Positions 61,471-64,000 of a DNA stretch of 64,000 nucleotides are shown here, one piece after another. Within the stretch, counting starts at the first letter, position 1. Every line of letters begins with the position of its first letter. The notes below the pieces were generated by a model. That model saw only the letters and a program-made list of their open reading frames with translations, had not been told where the DNA came from and ran no database searches. The DNA comes from Actinomarina sp002308095 (lineage in GTDB: Bacteria; Actinomycetota; Acidimicrobiia; Actinomarinales; Actinomarinaceae): NCBI GenBank assembly GCA_045563135.1, contig JBJKUL010000001.1, forward strand, positions 186,001 through 250,000, read 5' to 3'. Both the position numbers and the translations under genes were made by a program.

Positions 61471-63482
61471 GTGCTAATTTAATCTCTTTTTTTGCTGAGG
61501 GCAAGCCAACTTACACAGATGGCGGAGCAGTGGCTGAATATACATGGATAATTGTTGTACTGCCATTTGTTGCTGCACTACTGATCACATTTTTAGGTAA
61601 ATACTTACCTCTCAAAGGAGCTGAAATTGCTCTTGTAACCATTGGGTTTATTTTTGCTTTTAGTTCTTACCTGCTCTATTTGAACGTGACAGAAGGAGTC
61701 GCAGCAGAATTTTTTATTAATGTCGGAAGCATTGGTTCATTTGATCTTGAATTTGGATGGGTTGTAGATGGTTTATCTATAATGATGTACTTTGTTGTTG
61801 GCACTGTAGCTACTTTAGTTTTTATTTATGCAACAAATTATATGGAGGGTGAAATTCGATACACCTTTTTCTTTACATCGTTAACTTTATTTGCCGGAAG
61901 TATGTTAGTTTTGGTTTCTTCCCCAACATTATTACAACTACTTATCGGGTGGGAGCTTGTAGGTGTTTGTTCATACTTACTGATTGGTCACTATTGGGAA
62001 AAGAAAGAAAACTCATCTGCAGCCATGAAGGCATTTATCACAAATAAAATCGCAGATATTGGATTAATGATAGGAATTATTGTTTTAGCATTGTCTACCG
62101 GCACAATGAGAATTAGTGAAATTCTTTATCAATCAACACACGATTATGCATCACTAAAATCTGTTGCTTATCTTGCTGGAGTTTTATTGTTCATAGGAGC
62201 AATGGGTAAAAGCGCACAGTTCCCACTTCATGTTTGGTTGCCTGATGCTATGGCTGGACCTACACCTGTATCAGCACTCATGCATGCAGCAACTATGGTA
62301 ACTGCTGGTGTTTATTTATTAGCAAGAATGTTTCCGTTTTATGAAGGTATGGCAAATCAAGCTTTAGACGTTGTTCTACTTTTTGGAGTAATAACTTTAT
62401 TTGCAGCAGGATTAATTGCAATAGTCCAAGATGATTTGAAGAAAGTATTAGCTTATTCAACTGTAAGTCAGCTTGGGTATATGGTTGCTGCTATTGGTTC
62501 AGGTGCCTATACGGCTGCATTATTTCACCTCTGGACTCATGCATTTTTTAAAGCTCTACTTTTCTTAGGAGCTGGTTCTGTTATTCATGCTGTGCACACG
62601 AATAGCATGAAAGAAATGGGGGGACTCAGAAAAGAAATGCCCAGAACTTATACAACATTTATTATTGGAACAGTTGCTCTTGCGGGACTGCCGCCGCTTG
62701 CAGGTTTTTTCTCAAAAGATGAGATACTCGCTTCTTTAAATCATGGTGGATACACCACATACTTTGCTATTGCGGTTTCAGGAGCATTTATCACTGCATT
62801 TTATATGACTAGAGCCGTAGTTTTAACATTCTTTGGAGATTATAGGGGTAGTGGCCATCCGCACGAATCTGATTCAATGATGACAACCCCCCTCCTTGTA
62901 CTTGCTGGCTTTGCTGTTACTGCTGGTTGGGTCAACATCCCTGGTGTTTATACAGGTTTTACAGATTGGGTCACTACACGAAAAAATCCAATAATCGAAT
63001 ATCACCCTGAGTCTTTTGACTACTTCGCATTGACTAGCGGCTTAACGGCCGGTTTAGTTGGAATAGGTCTAGCTTATTATGTTTACCAAGTTCTTGGAAA
63101 ACCAGAAGAGGGAGATCAGAAGATAAAAGTTGAACCAGTATGGAGTCTTCTTGAAAACAAATATTATTTAGATGATTTTTACTTTAAATATATAATTAAT
63201 CCAACAAAATCTACACTTGCAAACATTGTTGATAGGTTTAATACAAATATTTTAGATAGAACAGTCAACATGTTTGGAGTAGCAGCATCATATCTTGGCA
63301 ATATTGTTTATGAGAAGTTAGATCAGGGTGGTATTGATAAAGCATTAAACGCTTCTTCATCATCTACTGATGCTCTAGGCGCAAGAGTAAAACTCTTACA
63401 AACTGGAAAAGCTCAGCAATATATTATGTATTTTTTAAGCGGTGTAATAGTAATTAGCTTATTAATTTTGTTAGTGTTATAG
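61464..63482 (+). CDS. nuoL: NADH-quinone oxidoreductase-like subunit L (operon 2)
   Basis: 672 residues, ND5-type antiporter-like subunit. WELVGVCSYLLIGHYWEKKENSSAAMKAFITNKIADIGLMIG, SAQFPLHVWLPDAMAGPTPVSALMHAATMVTAGVYLLARM and HAFFKALLFLGAGSVIHAVHTNSM hold the conserved charges. The lateral-helix C-terminus is long, so it belongs to complex I rather than to Mrp antiporters. Confidence 0.94.
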   Translation: MVSANLISFFAEGKPTYTDGGAVAEYTWIIVVLPFVAALLITFLGKYLPLKGAEIALVTIGFIFAFSSYLLYLNVTEGVAAEFFINVGSIGSFDLEFGWVVDGLSIMMYFVVGTVATLVFIYATNYMEGEIRYTFFFTSLTLFAGSMLVLVSSPTLLQLLIGWELVGVCSYLLIGHYWEKKENSSAAMKAFITNKIADIGLMIGIIVLALSTGTMRISEILYQSTHDYASLKSVAYLAGVLLFIGAMGKSAQFPLHVWLPDAMAGPTPVSALMHAATMVTAGVYLLARMFPFYEGMANQALDVVLLFGVITLFAAGLIAIVQDDLKKVLAYSTVSQLGYMVAAIGSGAYTAALFHLWTHAFFKALLFLGAGSVIHAVHTNSMKEMGGLRKEMPRTYTTFIIGTVALAGLPPLAGFFSKDEILASLNHGGYTTYFAIAVSGAFITAFYMTRAVVLTFFGDYRGSGHPHESDSMMTTPLLVLAGFAVTAGWVNIPGVYTGFTDWVTTRKNPIIEYHPESFDYFALTSGLTAGLVGIGLAYYVYQVLGKPEEGDQKIKVEPVWSLLENKYYLDDFYFKYIINPTKSTLANIVDRFNTNILDRTVNMFGVAASYLGNIVYEKLDQGGIDKALNASSSSTDALGARVKLLQTGKAQQYIMYFLSGVIVISLLILLVL

Positions 63483-63490
63483 GAGGTAAA

Positions 63491-64000
63491 GTGGAAATAG
63501 TAACTAATAATTTTGAATTTTTGGAAAATGGTTTAGGCCTTAGCCTCGTCGTATTTTTCCCACTTGTCAGCGCTTTAATAGTTGCTCTTATGCCAAAAAA
63601 GCAAGAGGTATTGATAAAGTTGACGGCGCTTGGTTCTTCAATAATAACTTTCATCCTTAGTGTTATTGTGGCAATTCAATTTGATTACTCAAAAGCTGAA
63701 CAGTTTCAGCTAGGAAGCAAACTTTCCTGGATTGAAGCTATCAATTCTAATTACGAAATTGGCATTGATGGAATATCCTTACCACTATTACTGCTCTCAA
63801 CTTTTATTACAGTCTTAGCAATAATTTACTCATTTGAACATCTTCCAGAGCCTAAGAGTCCTAAGGGAATGATGGCTTTAATCTTAATTCTAGAGACAGG
63901 GATGAATGGTACATTTGTTGCTTTAGACCTAATCCTCTTCTTTGTATTTTTTGAGCTTGTATTGTTGCCTATGTATTTCATGATTGGAATATGGGGGGAT
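63491..64000 (+). CDS. nuoM: NADH-quinone oxidoreductase-like subunit M (operon 2, cut by window edge)
   Basis: The first 170 residues of a ND4-type subunit, open to the window edge. GTG at 63491 is preceded by AGGAGG at 63481, the best ribosome binding site seen in this window. The frame reads through LGLSLVVFFPLVSALIVALM, NYEIGIDGISLPLLLLSTFITVLAIIYS and FFVFFELVLLPMYFMIGIWGD, the last being the NuoM helix with its conserved glutamate. Confidence 0.93.
   Translation, partial: MEIVTNNFEFLENGLGLSLVVFFPLVSALIVALMPKKQEVLIKLTALGSSIITFILSVIVAIQFDYSKAEQFQLGSKLSWIEAINSNYEIGIDGISLPLLLLSTFITVLAIIYSFEHLPEPKSPKGMMALILILETGMNGTFVALDLILFFVFFELVLLPMYFMIGIWGD

Noticed and set aside
1..64000. CRISPR arrays, insertion sequences, prophage genes, rRNA
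   Set aside because: No spaced direct repeats, transposase, integrase, phage structural genes or rRNA segments were found on either strand.

Overview
The window looks like a piece of a small, AT-rich, streamlined genome of a marine actinobacterium. I judge only from sequence features: strongly AT-biased third codon positions, genes packed with 4-8 base overlaps, frequent GTG/TTG starts, and actinobacterial marker genes (Rex, CarD, DisA, ClpC, and the carD-ispF-cysS-rlmB-tRNA-Thr order). Together with a heliorhodopsin and ABC uptake systems this resembles the Candidatus Actinomarinales / marine Acidimicrobiia type. That placement is inference.

Layout. 1-4002: end of lysS, a long-chain polyprenyl diphosphate synthase and clpC. 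4018-12064: a purine-nucleoside cassette with nucleoside hydrolase, BMP-type lipoprotein, duplicated-domain ATPase, two permeases, an MTA/SAH-deaminase-like amidohydrolase (frameshifted) and adenosine deaminase. 12084-14122 (minus): an M20 peptidase and a zinc-ribbon membrane protein. 14211-18538: disA (frameshifted), carD, ispF, cysS, rlmB and tRNA-Thr(UGU). 18543-24170: a branched-chain-amino-acid type ABC transporter whose binding protein lies tail-to-tail with the rest. 24288-26876: a CvpA-CAP fusion, a small protein and a MATE exporter. 26879-28911: Rex (minus) and a menaquinone/geranylgeranyl reductase.

28987-43253 is a complete 14-gene nuoA-N operon behind a near-perfect Rex operator. 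A 44-residue membrane ORF follows it. 43453-45987 holds an ABC-2 exporter, an SRPBCC protein and a lipoprotein. 46037-48258 holds a small membrane protein, thymidine kinase, a DUF454 protein and a DtxR-family regulator. 48590-53492 holds ferrochelatase and a ferric-iron ABC transporter. The upstream regions of the regulator, hemH and the iron transporter share a TTAACAT-containing motif, which suggests one small iron regulon.

53720-54523 encodes a heliorhodopsin with the retinal lysine and the TM3 RWxEYS motif. It is followed by a DUF4349 lipoprotein and a type I phosphodiesterase on the other strand. From 56595 to the window edge runs a second complex I operon, nuoABCDHIJKLM..., without nuoE, nuoF or nuoG and without a Rex box. 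The cell thus appears to have a NADH-oxidising complex controlled by NADH/NAD+ and a second complex fed by another donor, possibly ferredoxin.

Two genes (disA and the amidohydrolase) are each broken by what looks like a single extra base. In both cases loss of one A from a short A run restores the family sequence, so assembly error is as likely as real decay. No CRISPR array, insertion sequence, prophage or rRNA was seen.
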